From Vicinamibacterales bacterium (lineage in GTDB: Bacteria > Acidobacteriota > Vicinamibacteria > Vicinamibacterales > JAKQTR01), in contig JALOKU010000050.1 of assembly GCA_025456345.1 (NCBI GenBank), forward strand, positions 1 to 47,211: DNA of 47,211 nt. The letters are read 5' to 3'. Both the position numbers and the translations under genes were made by a program. The notes beneath the pieces were generated by a model that had not been told where the DNA came from, searched no databases, and saw nothing but the letters and a program-made list of their open reading frames with translations. Below, one piece after another: positions 1 to 10,361 of this stretch (positions within the stretch are counted from its first letter, which is position 1; every line of letters starts with the position of its first letter).

Positions 1-1
1 G

Positions 2-1780
<1,779 letters not shown>

Positions 1781-1783
1781 GCA

Positions 1784-1818
1784 GGGACTAGGGACTAGGG
1801 ACTTGGGGCTAGGCGCTG
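1784..1818 (+). repeat. 7-bp tandem array directly after lon stop codon
   Basis: Five contiguous 7-bp units: GGGACTA, GGGACTA, GGGACTT, GGGGCTA, GGCGCTG. The array starts 3 nt after the lon TAG. A short GC hairpin (TGCGCG/CGCGCA, about 1825-1840) follows before engB. The units belong to the same period-7 family seen at several other gene ends in the window. Confidence 0.85.
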
Positions 1819-1876
1819 GTGGGATGCGCGCGGACGCGCACCAATGCCTCACCGCCCGCAGCCTGTTCCGGACAGA

Positions 1877-2506
1877 ATGGCACGAGTCAAGATCGTGGCG
1901 GCGGAGTTCGTTACCAGCGCCGCAACAGCCGCCGATTTGCTGCAGACGCCCCTGCCGGAACTGGCGTTCGCCGGCCGGTCGAACGTCGGCAAGTCGAGCC
2001 TGATCAACGCGCTGGCCGGCCGGACGATCGCCCGGACGAGCGCCGCCCCGGGCAAAACGCGGCTGGCCAACTACTACCGGCTGCAGCCCGACCGCGGGCG
2101 GGCCTTCCACTTGGTGGACCTGCCGGGATACGGGTACGCGCGCGGCGCGCGCGAGGGGCGGGCCTTCGACACGCTGGCCCACGAGTACTTCTTCGGCGGG
2201 CCCGCGGGCGTGTGGATGCGGCCGGCCATCGCCGGCGTGGCGCTGCTGGTGGACGCGCGGCACCCCGGCCTCGACACTGACGTCGAAGCCTGCGACTGGT
2301 TCGCGGCACAGGGCTGCGCGTTGCAGCTGGTGGCCACCAAGGCGGACAAGCTGACCAGGGCCGATCGGCAGCGCGCCGGGGCGGCCCTCGTGAAGGCATT
2401 CGGCAGGACCGCGTTGATGACGTCGGTACCGTCCGGAGAAGGGATAGACGAGTTGTGGGTATGGATAGCGCAGCAGGTGGAACAGTGGACACAACCCCCT
2501 CGGTAG
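1877..2506 (+). CDS. engB: Ribosome biogenesis GTPase EngB/YsxC
   Basis: EngB is a small TrmE-Era-type GTPase needed for maturation of the large ribosomal subunit. The 209-residue product has the G1 loop GRSNVGKSS at residues 33-41, a G2/switch I region around [10 protein letters not shown]3 [10 protein letters not shown], and G4 TKADK, in the family order and at the usual length of about 200 residues. I chose ATG 1877 because the conserved part ([11 protein letters not shown]) begins there. An upstream in-frame start at 1844 would add 11 residues of no family resemblance. No strong Shine-Dalgarno site is visible. The 3' end overlaps rho by 46 bp in another frame, so the two are probably cotranscribed and may be translationally coupled. 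Family identity is secure. Confidence 0.93.
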   Translation: MARVKIVAAEFVTSAATAADLLQTPLPELAFAGRSNVGKSSLINALAGRTIARTSAAPGKTRLANYYRLQPDRGRAFHLVDLPGYGYARGAREGRAFDTLAHEYFFGGPAGVWMRPAIAGVALLVDARHPGLDTDVEACDWFAAQGCALQLVATKADKLTRADRQRAGAALVKAFGRTALMTSVPSGEGIDELWVWIAQQVEQWTQPPR

Positions 2507-3765
2507 ACGTCGGCCAGCTCGACCTGGCGTCGCTCAAGGCGATGAACGTCGCGGGCCTGACGGCCGTCGCGAAGCAGCTCGATCTGCCCGGCGCGACGGG
2601 CATGCGCAAGCAGGACCTGATCTTCCAGATCCTGCGGGCGCGCAGCGAGCGCAACGGCCTGATGTTCTCCGAAGGCGTCCTGGAAACGCTGCCCGACGGC
2701 TACGGGTTCCTGCGCGGCCCCGACTACAACTACCTCCCGGGCCCCGACGACGTGTACGTGTCGCCGTCGCAGATCCGCCGCTTCGGCCTGCAGACGGGCG
2801 ACACCGTGTCGGGCCAGATCCGGCCGCCGCGCGAGGGCGAGCGTTACTTCGCGCTGGTGAAGGTGGACGCGGCCAATTTCGAGCCGCCCGAGCGGAAGAC
2901 CGAGCGGGTGTTCTTCGAGAACCTGACGCCGCTCTACCCGCAGGAGAAGTTCAATCTCGAGTACGCCGCCGAGGAGCTGTGCACCCGCGTCATCGACATG
3001 ATGGCCCCCATCGGCAAGGGCCAGCGGGCGCTCATCGTCGCCCCGCCGCGCACGGGCAAGACGATGCTGCTCCAGGCGCTGGCGAACAGCATCGGGACCA
3101 ACCACCCGGAGGCCTTCCTCATCGTGCTGCTCATCGACGAGCGGCCGGAGGAAGTCACCGACATGCAGCGGTCGGTGCGGGGTGAGGTGATTTCGTCGAC
3201 CTTCGACGAGCCGCCGCAGCGCCACGTGCAGATCGCCGAGATGGTGATCGAGAAGGCGAAGCGCCTGGTGGAGACCGGCCGCGACGTGGTGATCCTGCTC
3301 GACTCGATCACGCGCCTCGCCCGGGCGTACAACACCGTCGTGCCGACGTCGGGCCGCATCCTGTCGGGCGGCGTCGACAGCAATGCCCTGCAGAAGCCCA
3401 AGCGGTTCTTCGGGGCCGCCCGGAAGATCGAAGGCGCCGGCTCGCTCACCATCGTCGCCACCGCGCTCATCGACACCGGCTCGCGCATGGACGACGTGAT
3501 CTTCGAGGAGTTCAAGGGCACCGGCAACCTCGAGATCCACCTCGATCGGAAGCTTTCCGATCGGCGGGTGTACCCGTCCATCGACATCCAGAAGAGCGGC
3601 ACGCGGAAAGAAGAGCTGCTGCTCGAGAAGGACGTGCTCAGCAAGGTGTACATCCTTCGCAAGGTGCTCGACCCGCTGTCGACGGTGGACGCGATGGAAC
3701 TGCTGCTCGGCAAGCTCGCGAAGACCAAGACCAACGCCGAGTTCCTGAGCGCCATGAATAGATAG
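2461..3765 (+). CDS. rho: Transcription termination factor Rho
   Basis: Rho is the hexameric RNA-dependent ATPase that terminates transcription. The product is about 434 residues. In order it has the Rho N-terminal helical domain ([19 protein letters not shown]), the cold-shock-like RNA-binding domain with GYGFLR and [13 protein letters not shown], and the RecA-like motor with Walker A APPRTGKT, Walker [14 protein letters not shown], the Q-loop region [22 protein letters not shown], and the C-terminal segment [10 protein letters not shown]. No insertion domain is present. The start lies inside engB: ATG 2461 is preferred, but GTG 2485, with AGGTGG just upstream, is a credible alternative, and GTG 2455 is also in frame. 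Rho, an aldo/keto reductase and rpmE follow one another on the same strand, recalling the rho-rpmE neighbourhood of many bacteria. Confidence 0.96.
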   Translation: MDSAAGGTVDTTPSVDVGQLDLASLKAMNVAGLTAVAKQLDLPGATGMRKQDLIFQILRARSERNGLMFSEGVLETLPDGYGFLRGPDYNYLPGPDDVYVSPSQIRRFGLQTGDTVSGQIRPPREGERYFALVKVDAANFEPPERKTERVFFENLTPLYPQEKFNLEYAAEELCTRVIDMMAPIGKGQRALIVAPPRTGKTMLLQALANSIGTNHPEAFLIVLLIDERPEEVTDMQRSVRGEVISSTFDEPPQRHVQIAEMVIEKAKRLVETGRDVVILLDSITRLARAYNTVVPTSGRILSGGVDSNALQKPKRFFGAARKIEGAGSLTIVATALIDTGSRMDDVIFEEFKGTGNLEIHLDRKLSDRRVYPSIDIQKSGTRKEELLLEKDVLSKVYILRKVLDPLSTVDAMELLLGKLAKTKTNAEFLSAMNR

Positions 3766-3778
3766 GGACAGGGGGCTA

Positions 3779-3813
3779 CCCTTCGACTCGCCGCTGACGC
3801 GGCTCGCTCAGGG
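3779..3813. repeat. REP-like palindromic repeat, copy 1
   Basis: A 35-bp element beginning CCCTTCGACTCGCCGC and ending GCGGCTCGCTCAGGG, so the two arms are imperfect inverted repeats around a TGA/C centre. A second copy at 20553-20587 differs at one base (34 of 35 identical). A shortened relative with the same outer ends, in inverse orientation, lies at 8257-8275. It is intergenic, GC-rich and hairpin-forming, which fits the REP class. Confidence 0.75.
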
Positions 3814-3841
3814 CGAACCGGACGGCTCGTTCACCGGTTCG

Positions 3842-3876
3842 GGGATTCGGAATTCGGGATTCGGGATTCGGATTTC
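3842..3876. repeat. 7-bp tandem array, GGGATTC type
   Basis: Five units in register: GGGATTC, GGAATTC, GGGATTC, GGGATTC, GGATTTC. The array lies 76 bp after the rho stop, beyond the REP-like element. The same unit type recurs at 21531-21551. Confidence 0.8.
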
Positions 3877-4157
3877 TGGATAACGGGAGCTCGCCTGAGC
3901 AGCTCCGTTCCACGCCCCACTGGGCGCTCTCTCTAAACAACTGATAACACGCGCCTTGCACCGCTCGGCAGCCGTCCGCCATCCCGAAGGTCGCGGCACG
4001 TGATTCGCATGCTCAACTGACGGCCGGGTGTACTTGCCGGCCCGTGGATCCGTTTCGCGGCCGTTCAACCGGCGGCGAGAGCAGGGTCTACGCCAATCGT
4101 CTGCGCCGTTCAGCTTTCCCGCCCCACCGCATTCCAGGCATAGGTGGGCGGGGAGGT

Positions 4158-4199
4158 CGAGAGGCAGCGCGTCGCTGGGGGGTGCCGCGCTGCCTCTCG
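4158..4199. other. Perfect 13-bp inverted repeat with 16-nt loop
   Basis: The arms CGAGAGGCAGCGC (4158-4170) and GCGCTGCCTCTCG (4187-4199) are perfectly complementary. There is no T-run on either side, so it does not look like a standard intrinsic terminator. It could be an RNA structure, part of a small RNA, or a protein-binding site upstream of the reductase promoter. Confidence 0.7.
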
Positions 4200-4238
4200 C
4201 TACGTACGGCAGCCCGGCACAGCCGGCGTCAGGGCAGG

Positions 4239-4244
4239 TAGAAT
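4239..4244 (+). promoter_or_regulatory. -10 element upstream of the aldo/keto reductase
   Basis: TAGAAT ends 6 nt before ATG 4251, so transcription would begin at or next to the start codon (leaderless or nearly so). The -35 region is weak (GGCACA near 4216). The same spacing recurs at other genes in this window. Confidence 0.55.
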
Positions 4245-4250
4245 GACAGG

Positions 4251-5216
4251 ATGATGTACCGGAAGTTCGGACGCGTGGGAACACCGGTGGCCGAAGTCGG
4301 CTTCGGCACCTGGGGCATGGGCGGCTGGAGCGGCTCGGACGACGAGGCCTCGAAGGCGGCGATGCGCCGCGGCCTGGAACTGGGCTGCAACTTCATCGAC
4401 ACGGCCCGTGCGTACGGGAACGGCCGCAGCGAGGGCCTGATTCGGGAGGCCCTTGCCGGCTGGTCCGGCGCGGCCCCGTTCATCGCGTCGAAGATCCCGC
4501 CGAAGAACGGCCAGTGGCCCGCGCGCGCGCACTATCCGCTCGACGCCGTCTTCCCGGCCGACTGGATCCGGTCGTCGACCGAACAGAGCCTCGCCGCGCT
4601 GGGGGTCTCGAGCCTCGACCTGCAGCAGTTCCACGTCTGGACCGACGCGTGGGCGGACGATGAGCGGTGGCAGCGGGCCGTGTCGGACCTGAAGGCGGAA
4701 GGCCTCATCAAGGCGGCCGGCATCAGCGTGAACCGGTGGGAGCCGGCCAACGTCCTGCGCGCGCTCCGTACGGGCCTCATCGACGCCGTCCAGGTCGTCT
4801 ACAACGTCTTCGACCAGGCGCCGGAGGACGAGCTCTTCCCGCTCTGCCAGGAACTCGGCGTCGCCGTCATCGCCCGCGTGCCGTTCGACGAGGGAAGCCT
4901 CACGGGGACGATGACGGTGCACGACACGTGGCCGAAAGGCGACTGGCGGAATCTCTACTTCACGCCGGAGAACCTGCGGCAGACGCTCGCCCGCGTGGAC
5001 CGGGTGAGGGCGGACCTGCCGCCGGGGATGGACCTCCCTGACCTGGCCCTGCGGTTCACCCTTCATCACCCTGCCGTGACCACGGTCATTCCGGGCATGC
5101 GGACCGTGCGCCACGTGGAGAAAAACCTCGCGGTCGCCGACGGCAACCCCTTCCCCGCCAGCCTGTTGGCGGCGATGAGGGGGCACCGGTGGGACAGGGA
5201 CGCCGTGATTCCTTAG
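4251..5216 (+). CDS. Aldo/keto reductase
   Basis: A 321-residue cytoplasmic NAD(P)H-dependent oxidoreductase of the aldo/keto reductase (TIM barrel) superfamily, which interconverts carbonyls and alcohols. The N-terminal GFGTWGMGGWS segment is typical. The catalytic tetrad can be placed: Asp50 and Tyr55 in NFIDTARAYGNG, Lys81 in FIASK, His128 in LQQFHVW. The C-terminal TTVIPGMRTVRHVEKNL matches the cofactor-binding end of the family. The substrate cannot be told. ATG 4251 and ATG 4254 are both possible starts; the -10 box at 4239 favours a leaderless message starting at the first. The stop overlaps the first unit of a heptamer repeat. It sits between rho and rpmE, probably without functional link to either. 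Confidence 0.9.
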   Translation: MMYRKFGRVGTPVAEVGFGTWGMGGWSGSDDEASKAAMRRGLELGCNFIDTARAYGNGRSEGLIREALAGWSGAAPFIASKIPPKNGQWPARAHYPLDAVFPADWIRSSTEQSLAALGVSSLDLQQFHVWTDAWADDERWQRAVSDLKAEGLIKAAGISVNRWEPANVLRALRTGLIDAVQVVYNVFDQAPEDELFPLCQELGVAVIARVPFDEGSLTGTMTVHDTWPKGDWRNLYFTPENLRQTLARVDRVRADLPPGMDLPDLALRFTLHHPAVTTVIPGMRTVRHVEKNLAVADGNPFPASLLAAMRGHRWDRDAVIP

Positions 5217-5326
5217 GGGCTAGGGGCTCGGCGCTGGGCGCTAGTCCGACGCGGCTGGCGCCGCGTGGCTGGCCTGCCAGCCTGACGCCGGAACTGACTA
5301 GCCCCTAGCGCCTAGTCCCCAGCCCC
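5216..5326. repeat. Inverted pair of 7-bp arrays forming a large imperfect hairpin
   Basis: Left arm 5216-5243: GGGGCTA, GGGGCTC, GGCGCTG, GGCGCTA, then GTC. Right arm 5299-5326 is the reverse orientation: TAGCCCC, TAGCGCC, TAGTCCC, CAGCCCC, preceded by GAC. About 26 of 31 positions can pair. The loop contains two further small hairpins (CGCGGC/GCCGCG and GGCTGG/CCAGCC). The left arm begins inside the reductase TAG codon. CTGAC at 5294-5298 borders the right arm. The element may end the reductase transcript before the rpmE promoter. Confidence 0.8.
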
Positions 5327-5346
5327 TTCTCCGAGCCGCTTGTCCC

Positions 5347-5355
5347 TGTTATACT
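5347..5355 (+). promoter_or_regulatory. Extended -10 promoter of rpmE
   Basis: TGTTATACT fits the extended -10 form TGnTATAAT with one mismatch. No convincing -35 hexamer is present, as often with extended -10 promoters. The predicted start near 5362 gives a leader of about 25 nt that contains the GGAAGGAG ribosome-binding site. Confidence 0.6.
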
Positions 5356-5386
5356 TAGAAGTTCCGGAACGCCGGAAGGAGCCCGT

Positions 5387-5647
5387 ATGAAGGAAGGTAT
5401 CCACCCGAAGTACTACGATGTCGACGCGCGGTGCGCCTGCGGGGCGACGTGGAAGACGCGCTCCACCAAGCAGGAGCTGCACCTCGAAATCTGCTCGAGC
5501 TGCCACCCGTTCTACACGGGCCGCCAGAAGCTCATGGACACCGAGGGCCGCGTCGAGCGATTCACCAAGAAGTTCGGCGCCCAGACGTCGGAGGCCCGCA
5601 AGCAGGCCGCCACGAAGGCGAAGAAGCCCACGTCGGCGTCCGCCTAG
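5387..5647 (+). CDS. rpmE: 50S ribosomal protein L31, zinc-binding (C+) form
   Basis: L31 is a small large-subunit protein that bridges to the 30S head. The 86-residue product starts [12 protein letters not shown], as in the family, and has the four zinc ligands of the C+ type at Cys16, Cys18, Cys36 and Cys39, followed by HPFYTGRQK. The length is slightly above the usual 66-75 because of a lysine/alanine-rich tail after residue 65. ATG 5387 is preceded by a strong Shine-Dalgarno (GGAAGGAG, 7 nt spacing). An intrinsic terminator follows directly, so it is a single-gene transcript with its own promoter. C+ L31 implies zinc-replete expression; no zinc-free paralogue is seen here. Confidence 0.96.
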   Translation: MKEGIHPKYYDVDARCACGATWKTRSTKQELHLEICSSCHPFYTGRQKLMDTEGRVERFTKKFGAQTSEARKQAATKAKKPTSASA

Positions 5648-5672
5648 GGCGTCGAGCCGCTGAAGTCCGGTC

Positions 5673-5705
5673 GGGCGCCGCGTCCTGCGGCGCCCGTTCT
5701 TTTCC
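5673..5705 (+). terminator. Intrinsic terminator of rpmE
   Basis: A perfect 9-bp stem, GGGCGCCGC (5673-5681) with GCGGCGCCC (5687-5695), a 5-nt loop and a T-rich tail GTTCTTTTCC. It is the clearest Rho-independent terminator in the window. Confidence 0.92.
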
Positions 5706-5715
5706 GCCATTCCGT

Positions 5716-5744
5716 TTGACGCGCGGGCCGGGAGCGGGTACAAC
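5716..5744 (+). promoter_or_regulatory. Sigma-70-type promoter of the GH95 gene
   Basis: TTGACG (5716-5721), 17-bp spacer, TACAAC (5739-5744). The -10 ends 7 nt before ATG 5752, so the transcript should start at or one base before the start codon. Both the hexamers and the spacing are near consensus. Confidence 0.7.
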
Positions 5745-5751
5745 CCGCTGC

Positions 5752-8223
5752 ATGACCCGTTCACGTCACCTGCTCGCCTGCGCGCTCGTCGCGGCCACAA
5801 CCGTGGCTGCCGGGACCGCCGCCTCAATCGGCCAGCCTTCCCGCCCGCTGGCGGCGCAGCCGTTGCGGCTGTGGTACGACAAGCCCGCCTCCGTCTTCGA
5901 GGAAGCCCTGCCCCTCGGGAACGGGCGGACGGGGGCGATGGTATTCGGCGGGCCCGCATCCGATCGGTTCCTGCTGAACGACTCGACGCTGTGGACCGGC
6001 CGGCCGATCGACCCGGCCGTCAACCCCGACGCCATCAACTGGCTGCCCAAGGTGCGGGAGGCCCTGTTCAAGGGCGACTACAAGACCGCCGATGCGCTGA
6101 CGCGGAGAATCCAGGGGACGTTCTCGCAGTCGTACGCCCCGCTCGGCGATCTGTTCATCGACGCGCCGGGGATTGCGCCAGAGCAGGTCACCGGCTACCG
6201 GCGCGAACTGGATCTAATGACGGCCGTCGCGCGCACGGCGTTCACGGCGGGCGGCGCGACGATCGCGCGCGAGGCCTTCGTCTCGTATCCCGACAAGCTG
6301 CTCGTCATCAGGCTCTCGGCGTCGGCGCCGGGCCGCCTCGCCTTCGCGCTGCGTTTCACCAGCCAGCTGCGGCACGAGGTGACCATCGCCGCCAACGGCG
6401 ATCTCCTGCTCGCCGGCCGCTCGCCGGTGCACGCCGAGCCGAACTACCGCGGGAACATCAAGGACCCCGTCATCTACGACGAAGGCCCGACTCCGAAGGG
6501 CACGCGGTTCGCGGCGCGCGCGCGCATCCTGCGCACCGACGGCAAGGCCGGCCGTGGCCCTGATAGGGTGACGGTCGAGGGCGCAACCACGGCGCTCGTT
6601 GCGGTCGCCATCGATACGAGCTTCGCGGGATTCGACAAAGAGCCGAGCGAGGGCCCCGACCCCTCCCGTGCCACGCTGGCTCGGCTGGATGCGGCCGCGG
6701 CACGTTCGTTCGAGAGCCTGCAGACGGCTCACACGAGAGACGTCGGCGCCCTCGCCGGGCGCGTGCGCCTCGACATCGGCCGGACGCCGCAGGAGGACAA
6801 ACCCACCGACGTCCGCCTGCGCGAATACGCCGCGGGCGCGGTGGACCCGGGCCTCGAGGCCCTCTACTTCCAGTTCGGCCGCTACCTGCTCATCAGCGGC
6901 TCGCGGCCCGGCAGCCCGGCGCTCAACCTGCAGGGCATCTGGAACCCGCACGTGCGGCCGCCGTGGAGCAGCAACTACACGGTCAACATCAACACCGAGA
7001 TGAACTACTGGCCGGCCGAGACCACGAACCTCGCCGAGTGTCATCAGCCGCTGCTGCGCTTCATCGGCGATCTCGCGAAGACCGGCGCGGTGACGGCACG
7101 GCATTTCTACGGGGCTGGCGGCTGGTGCGTCCACCACAACAGCGACATCTGGGCGCTCAGCAACCCGGTGGGCGACTTCGGCCAGGGGGACCCGCGCTGG
7201 GCCAACTGGCCGATGGCGGGCGTGTGGCTGAGCCAGCACCTGTGGGAGCGCTACGCCTTCGGCGGCGACGCGGCGTGGCTGCGCGACACCGGGTACCCGC
7301 TCATGAAGGGTGCCGCCCGGTTCGCGATGGACTGGCTGGTGGAGGGGCCCGACGGGTTCCTGGTGACGGCGCCCTCCACGTCGCCCGAAAACGCGTTCAC
7401 GACGCCAGACGGCTACACCGGCGTCGTCTCGGTGATGACCACCGCCGATCTGGCGCTCATTCGCGGGTTGTTCCTCAATGTCATCCAGGCCTCGGAAGCG
7501 CTGGGCATCGACGCGGACTTCCGGGCGGCCGTCAAGGCGACGCTGGACCGGCTGCCGCCCTACAAGGTCGGCCTCCGGGGCAACCTGCAGGAGTGGTACC
7601 TCGACTGGGACGACCCGGAGCCTGAGCACCGCCACGTGTCGCATCTCATCGGTCTCTATCCCGACGACCAGATCAACTCGATCGACACGCCGGCGCTCGC
7701 GGTGGCGGTGAAGCGATCGCTCGAGCTGCGCGGCGACGGCGGCACGGGCTGGGCGAAGGCCTGGAAGATCGGGCTGTGGGCGCGGCTGCTCGACGGCGAT
7801 CACGCCTATCGCATGTTGCGGACGCACCTGCAGTACGTGTCGGCGTCCGGAGAAACGCAGTACAAGGGCGGCGGCACCTACCCGAACCTGTTCGATGCCC
7901 ACCCGCCGTTCCAGATCGACGGGAACTTCGGGGGAACCGCGGGGATGGCCGAGATGCTCCTGCAGAGCCAGCGCGGCGAGGTGCACCTGCTGCCCGCCCT
8001 GCCGTCCGCATGGGCCACCGGGTCCGTGCGCGGCCTGCGCGCGCGCGGCGGCTTCACCGTGGACGTGCGCTGGAAGGACGGCAAGCTCGAGTCCGCGGTC
8101 ATCAAGGCCGACCGCGACGGAAGGGTCCGCGTCAGGTATGGCCAATCAACGGCCGAATACGCAGCCACCGCCGGCAGGCCACTGACGCTCGCCGCCGGCG
8201 CATCCGGCCTCGTCGTTCAGTAA
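5752..8223 (+). CDS. Secreted glycoside hydrolase family 95 (alpha-L-fucosidase/galactosidase type)
   Basis: GH95 enzymes are inverting glycosidases that remove terminal alpha-L-fucose or related alpha-L-galactose from glycans. The 823-residue product begins with a signal peptide ([21 protein letters not shown]) and the N-terminal domain signature LRLWYDKPA...[17 protein letters not shown]. The (alpha/alpha)6 barrel carries the family's active-site residues: N-x-N in [12 protein letters not shown] (codons 6985-6993), the acid in PSTSPEN (Glu 7387-7389), and Asp in QIDGNFGG (7918-7920). The length is normal. A longer open frame upstream is ignored because it runs back through rpmE; ATG 5752 fits the signal peptide and promoter. 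It acts outside the cytoplasm, probably on plant or host polysaccharide. No transporter or susC/susD partner is adjacent. Exact sugar specificity is uncertain. Confidence 0.92.
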   Translation: MTRSRHLLACALVAATTVAAGTAASIGQPSRPLAAQPLRLWYDKPASVFEEALPLGNGRTGAMVFGGPASDRFLLNDSTLWTGRPIDPAVNPDAINWLPKVREALFKGDYKTADALTRRIQGTFSQSYAPLGDLFIDAPGIAPEQVTGYRRELDLMTAVARTAFTAGGATIAREAFVSYPDKLLVIRLSASAPGRLAFALRFTSQLRHEVTIAANGDLLLAGRSPVHAEPNYRGNIKDPVIYDEGPTPKGTRFAARARILRTDGKAGRGPDRVTVEGATTALVAVAIDTSFAGFDKEPSEGPDPSRATLARLDAAAARSFESLQTAHTRDVGALAGRVRLDIGRTPQEDKPTDVRLREYAAGAVDPGLEALYFQFGRYLLISGSRPGSPALNLQGIWNPHVRPPWSSNYTVNINTEMNYWPAETTNLAECHQPLLRFIGDLAKTGAVTARHFYGAGGWCVHHNSDIWALSNPVGDFGQGDPRWANWPMAGVWLSQHLWERYAFGGDAAWLRDTGYPLMKGAARFAMDWLVEGPDGFLVTAPSTSPENAFTTPDGYTGVVSVMTTADLALIRGLFLNVIQASEALGIDADFRAAVKATLDRLPPYKVGLRGNLQEWYLDWDDPEPEHRHVSHLIGLYPDDQINSIDTPALAVAVKRSLELRGDGGTGWAKAWKIGLWARLLDGDHAYRMLRTHLQYVSASGETQYKGGGTYPNLFDAHPPFQIDGNFGGTAGMAEMLLQSQRGEVHLLPALPSAWATGSVRGLRARGGFTVDVRWKDGKLESAVIKADRDGRVRVRYGQSTAEYAATAGRPLTLAAGASGLVVQ

Positions 8224-8278
8224 TGGGACCAGGTCCCAATTTCGGGACTCGGGGCGCCCTGAGCTCGTCGAAGGGCGC
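8224..8278. terminator. Palindromes between convergent genes, probable bidirectional terminator
   Basis: Directly after the GH95 stop is the 15-bp near-perfect palindrome TGGGACCAGGTCCCA (8224-8238). At 8254-8278 follows a hairpin GCGCCCT/AGGGCGC with an 11-nt loop. Its core, CCCTGAGC...GTCGAAGGG, is a shortened relative of the REP-like repeat. The site lies between the convergent GH95 and serine hydrolase genes, so termination from both sides is plausible, but there is no T-run. Confidence 0.55.
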
Positions 8279-8343
8279 GCAGATGGGAAGCGCCCCGGCC
8301 ACCCACGCCCTGCGGGCAACGACGCCGAATCGCGGTCTCTCGT

Positions 8344-9786
8344 TCAGCGCTTCTCGAACACGAGGCCTCTCGTTCGATCGGCGTCGACGACGAGACCGGT
8401 GACGGCGCCATCTGGGCCGCGGCGAAAGCGGATGATGCTGCCCGGCAGGTCGAATTCGTCCTTCCGGCGTGGCACGAGCGTGAACTCCTGGCGCCGGACG
8501 CCCCGGCGCAGCCGCAGGGTCGTGTCGTTCACGCGCACCCGGTAGACGCTCTCCAACTCCTCGCTGTAGTAATCGCCGGCAAACGCCTTCAACTCGTCAC
8601 CTTCGTGGAGGTACCCCACGCCGGGCCCCACCAGCCCGGGTGGAGGCGGCGGAGGTGGAGCCGTCGGAAGCGTGAACCGCCCGGCGAGCACCCACTCGGC
8701 CGCGCGCCGGACGACGGCGCCCGTGCTGACGCTGGACACGTTGCACAGCACCGCCACCGACGTGTGCGCGCTCCGGAACCGGATGATGTGGGCCCGGTAC
8801 CCGCCGAGCGATCCGCTGTGCTCGACCATCGGGAGCCCGCGATAGGCACCCACCGTCAGCCCCCACGCATAGGTCAGCTCGGTGCCGCCGTTCAAGCGCC
8901 CTGGCGTTTCCAACATCCTGATCACGTCGGGGCCGCCGACGCGCCCGTCGTAGAAGTTCTCGTCCCATCGCGCGAGCTCGCGCACGGTGGTGAACAGCCC
9001 GCCCGCGCCCGCGCGCTCGTTCTGCGGCGAGTTGAGCGCGAACGTCCCGTCCGCCCGCCTGTCGTACGCCCAGGCGCGGCCGGGAACGAGGCGCGCGAGA
9101 TTCGTATGGAAGTGGCTGACCGGCATGCCCAGCGGTTTGAAGATGTTCGCGTCCGCGTACTCGGCGAACGGGGCGCCGGTCGCGCGCTCGATCGCCAGCG
9201 CGAGCATGGCGTATCCGGAGTTGGAGTAGAGGTGCTCGTCGCCCGGCATGAAGTTCAACGCCTTCTGGCGGGCAAGGGTGCGGAGGACGGCCTCGTTGTC
9301 GAAGGCGTCCTCGTCGCGCCTGCCGGCCAGGACCATGAGCGTGTTGATGTCGCGCAGGCCGCTGGTGTGGTGGATGAGATGCCGTATCGTGATCGACCTG
9401 CCATAGTCCGGCAACTCCGGCACGTACTTCCGGACGTCATCGTCGGCGCTGAGTTTCCCCTGCGCGATGGCGAGGGCCGCAGTCATGGCCGTGAACTGCT
9501 TCGACACCGAGCCCGCGTAAAAGACGGAGTCGGGCGTGATTGGCGCGTCGTGCTCGAGGTCGGCCATCCCGTAGCCTCGGGCGTACACAGTGCGGCCGTT
9601 CTGGTAGACGCCGAGCGCGCAGCCGGGCGAACCGGGACGGTCCCACTGCGCGAACGCCGCGTCGACCTGCGCCGCCCAGGGCGGGGCCGGCGGCGCGGTG
9701 GTCTGGGCGTCGGTCAGGCCCGCGAGGGCAGCCACGATCGCGGCGCATGCCGCGCCCCAGGCAAGACGCGCGCGCCATCTCGTCAT
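8344..9786 (-). CDS. Exported serine hydrolase of the beta-lactamase/penicillin-binding fold
   Basis: A 480-residue class C beta-lactamase-like protein (PF00144 type: esterases, D-aminopeptidases, PBP4*-like). It has an N-terminal signal segment (residues 5-27). The active-site serine is Ser93 in SVSK (93-96), with the Tyr-x-Asn motif YSN at 187-189 and an EHSGSLGGY motif in place of the KTG box. A proline run precedes a C-terminal lipocalin-like beta domain of about 110 residues, common in this subfamily. It probably acts in the periplasm on peptides or esters; the substrate is not predictable. The start ATG lies 7 bp after the stop of the NTF2-like gene, so the two form an operon. A true beta-lactamase is less likely because of the HSG triad and the added domain. 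Confidence 0.88.
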   Translation of the reverse strand: MTRWRARLAWGAACAAIVAALAGLTDAQTTAPPAPPWAAQVDAAFAQWDRPGSPGCALGVYQNGRTVYARGYGMADLEHDAPITPDSVFYAGSVSKQFTAMTAALAIAQGKLSADDDVRKYVPELPDYGRSITIRHLIHHTSGLRDINTLMVLAGRRDEDAFDNEAVLRTLARQKALNFMPGDEHLYSNSGYAMLALAIERATGAPFAEYADANIFKPLGMPVSHFHTNLARLVPGRAWAYDRRADGTFALNSPQNERAGAGGLFTTVRELARWDENFYDGRVGGPDVIRMLETPGRLNGGTELTYAWGLTVGAYRGLPMVEHSGSLGGYRAHIIRFRSAHTSVAVLCNVSSVSTGAVVRRAAEWVLAGRFTLPTAPPPPPPPGLVGPGVGYLHEGDELKAFAGDYYSEELESVYRVRVNDTTLRLRRGVRRQEFTLVPRRKDEFDLPGSIIRFRRGPDGAVTGLVVDADRTRGLVFEKR

Positions 9787-9793
9787 GCGGACC

Positions 9794-10291
9794 TCACGGG
9801 AGGCGGCCCTCGAGGTATTTCGCCGGGATCGGGTTGTCGGGGCGCTCCTGGTCCCACATCACGGTGACGATCCACCAGCGGCCGCCGTGCTGCATCAACT
9901 GGATCGAGTTGATGCCGCGCGCGAAGGGCTTCTCGATGGTGCCGAACCCGTCCGCCTTGCGCGAGACCTCGCGCTCGAAGAACCCGGCCTTCAGGAACGC
10001 GTCGTTGGCGCGAGCCGCGTAGTCATCTGGAGACAACGCGACCGGGGCCGCACCGTCCTTCCGGGGCGCCGCCGGCACGAGCCGGGCGCCCGGGGCGAAC
10101 AGGCCGCGGAAGCGGTCCCAGTCGCGAGCCTGACCGGCCGGGCCGGAAATGACGTCGTAGAGGGCCGCGACGATGGCCTCGGGAGAGGCCGTGTCGGCCG
10201 CCCGTGGCCCGGTGGCGGGCTGGCCCAGCGCCGCGGGCGCCATCCAGCCCGCGACGAACAGAACGCTCAAGAACGCCATTGCGGAACGCAT
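9794..10291 (-). CDS. Small exported NTF2/SnoaL-like protein
   Basis: A 165-residue product with a signal peptide (MRSAMAFLSVLFVAGWMAPAA) and a mature part of about 140 residues. The pattern, an N-terminal helix EAIVAALYDVISG, a DWDRFRGLFAPGARL helix-turn and a terminal beta strand GGRWWIVTVMWDQE, resembles NTF2-like/SnoaL-like alpha+beta barrel proteins. No catalytic residues can be named. I chose ATG 10291 over the longer frame at 10342 because it places the signal peptide at the N-terminus and has GGAG 8 nt upstream. It lies 7 bp before the serine hydrolase and 70 bp after the CocE-type gene. A role beside the hydrolase is only implied by the operon. Confidence 0.7.
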   Translation of the reverse strand: MRSAMAFLSVLFVAGWMAPAALGQPATGPRAADTASPEAIVAALYDVISGPAGQARDWDRFRGLFAPGARLVPAAPRKDGAAPVALSPDDYAARANDAFLKAGFFEREVSRKADGFGTIEKPFARGINSIQLMQHGGRWWIVTVMWDQERPDNPIPAKYLEGRLP

Positions 10292-10361
10292 CGCGTCACT
10301 CCAGTCTGTCGAAACGGTCGCTTCGTGTCCCCGGGGCTCCATCGCGAGATGACTCGCCGCG

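Larger units (their letters stand above)
3766..4250 (+). other. 485-bp intergenic gap, no gene recognised
   Basis: This gap separates rho from the aldo/keto reductase. I see no ORF with recognisable protein character. It holds a REP-like repeat (3779-3813), a 7-bp array (3842-3876), a small hairpin GGAGCT/AGCTCC near 3889-3910, a GGCCGG/CCGGCC hairpin near 4022-4042, a perfect 13-bp hairpin (4158-4199) and a promoter-like -10 element just before the reductase. A small RNA in 3890-4200 is possible but not identified. Confidence 0.6.

Noticed and set aside
3808-4284. 158-codon minus-strand frame in the rho-AKR gap
   Set aside because: It translates repeats and has no recognisable protein features, and it overlaps the AKR start.
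9794-10342. Longer form of the NTF2-like protein starting at 10342
   Set aside because: It would bury the signal peptide behind 17 polar residues and has no better ribosome-binding site.
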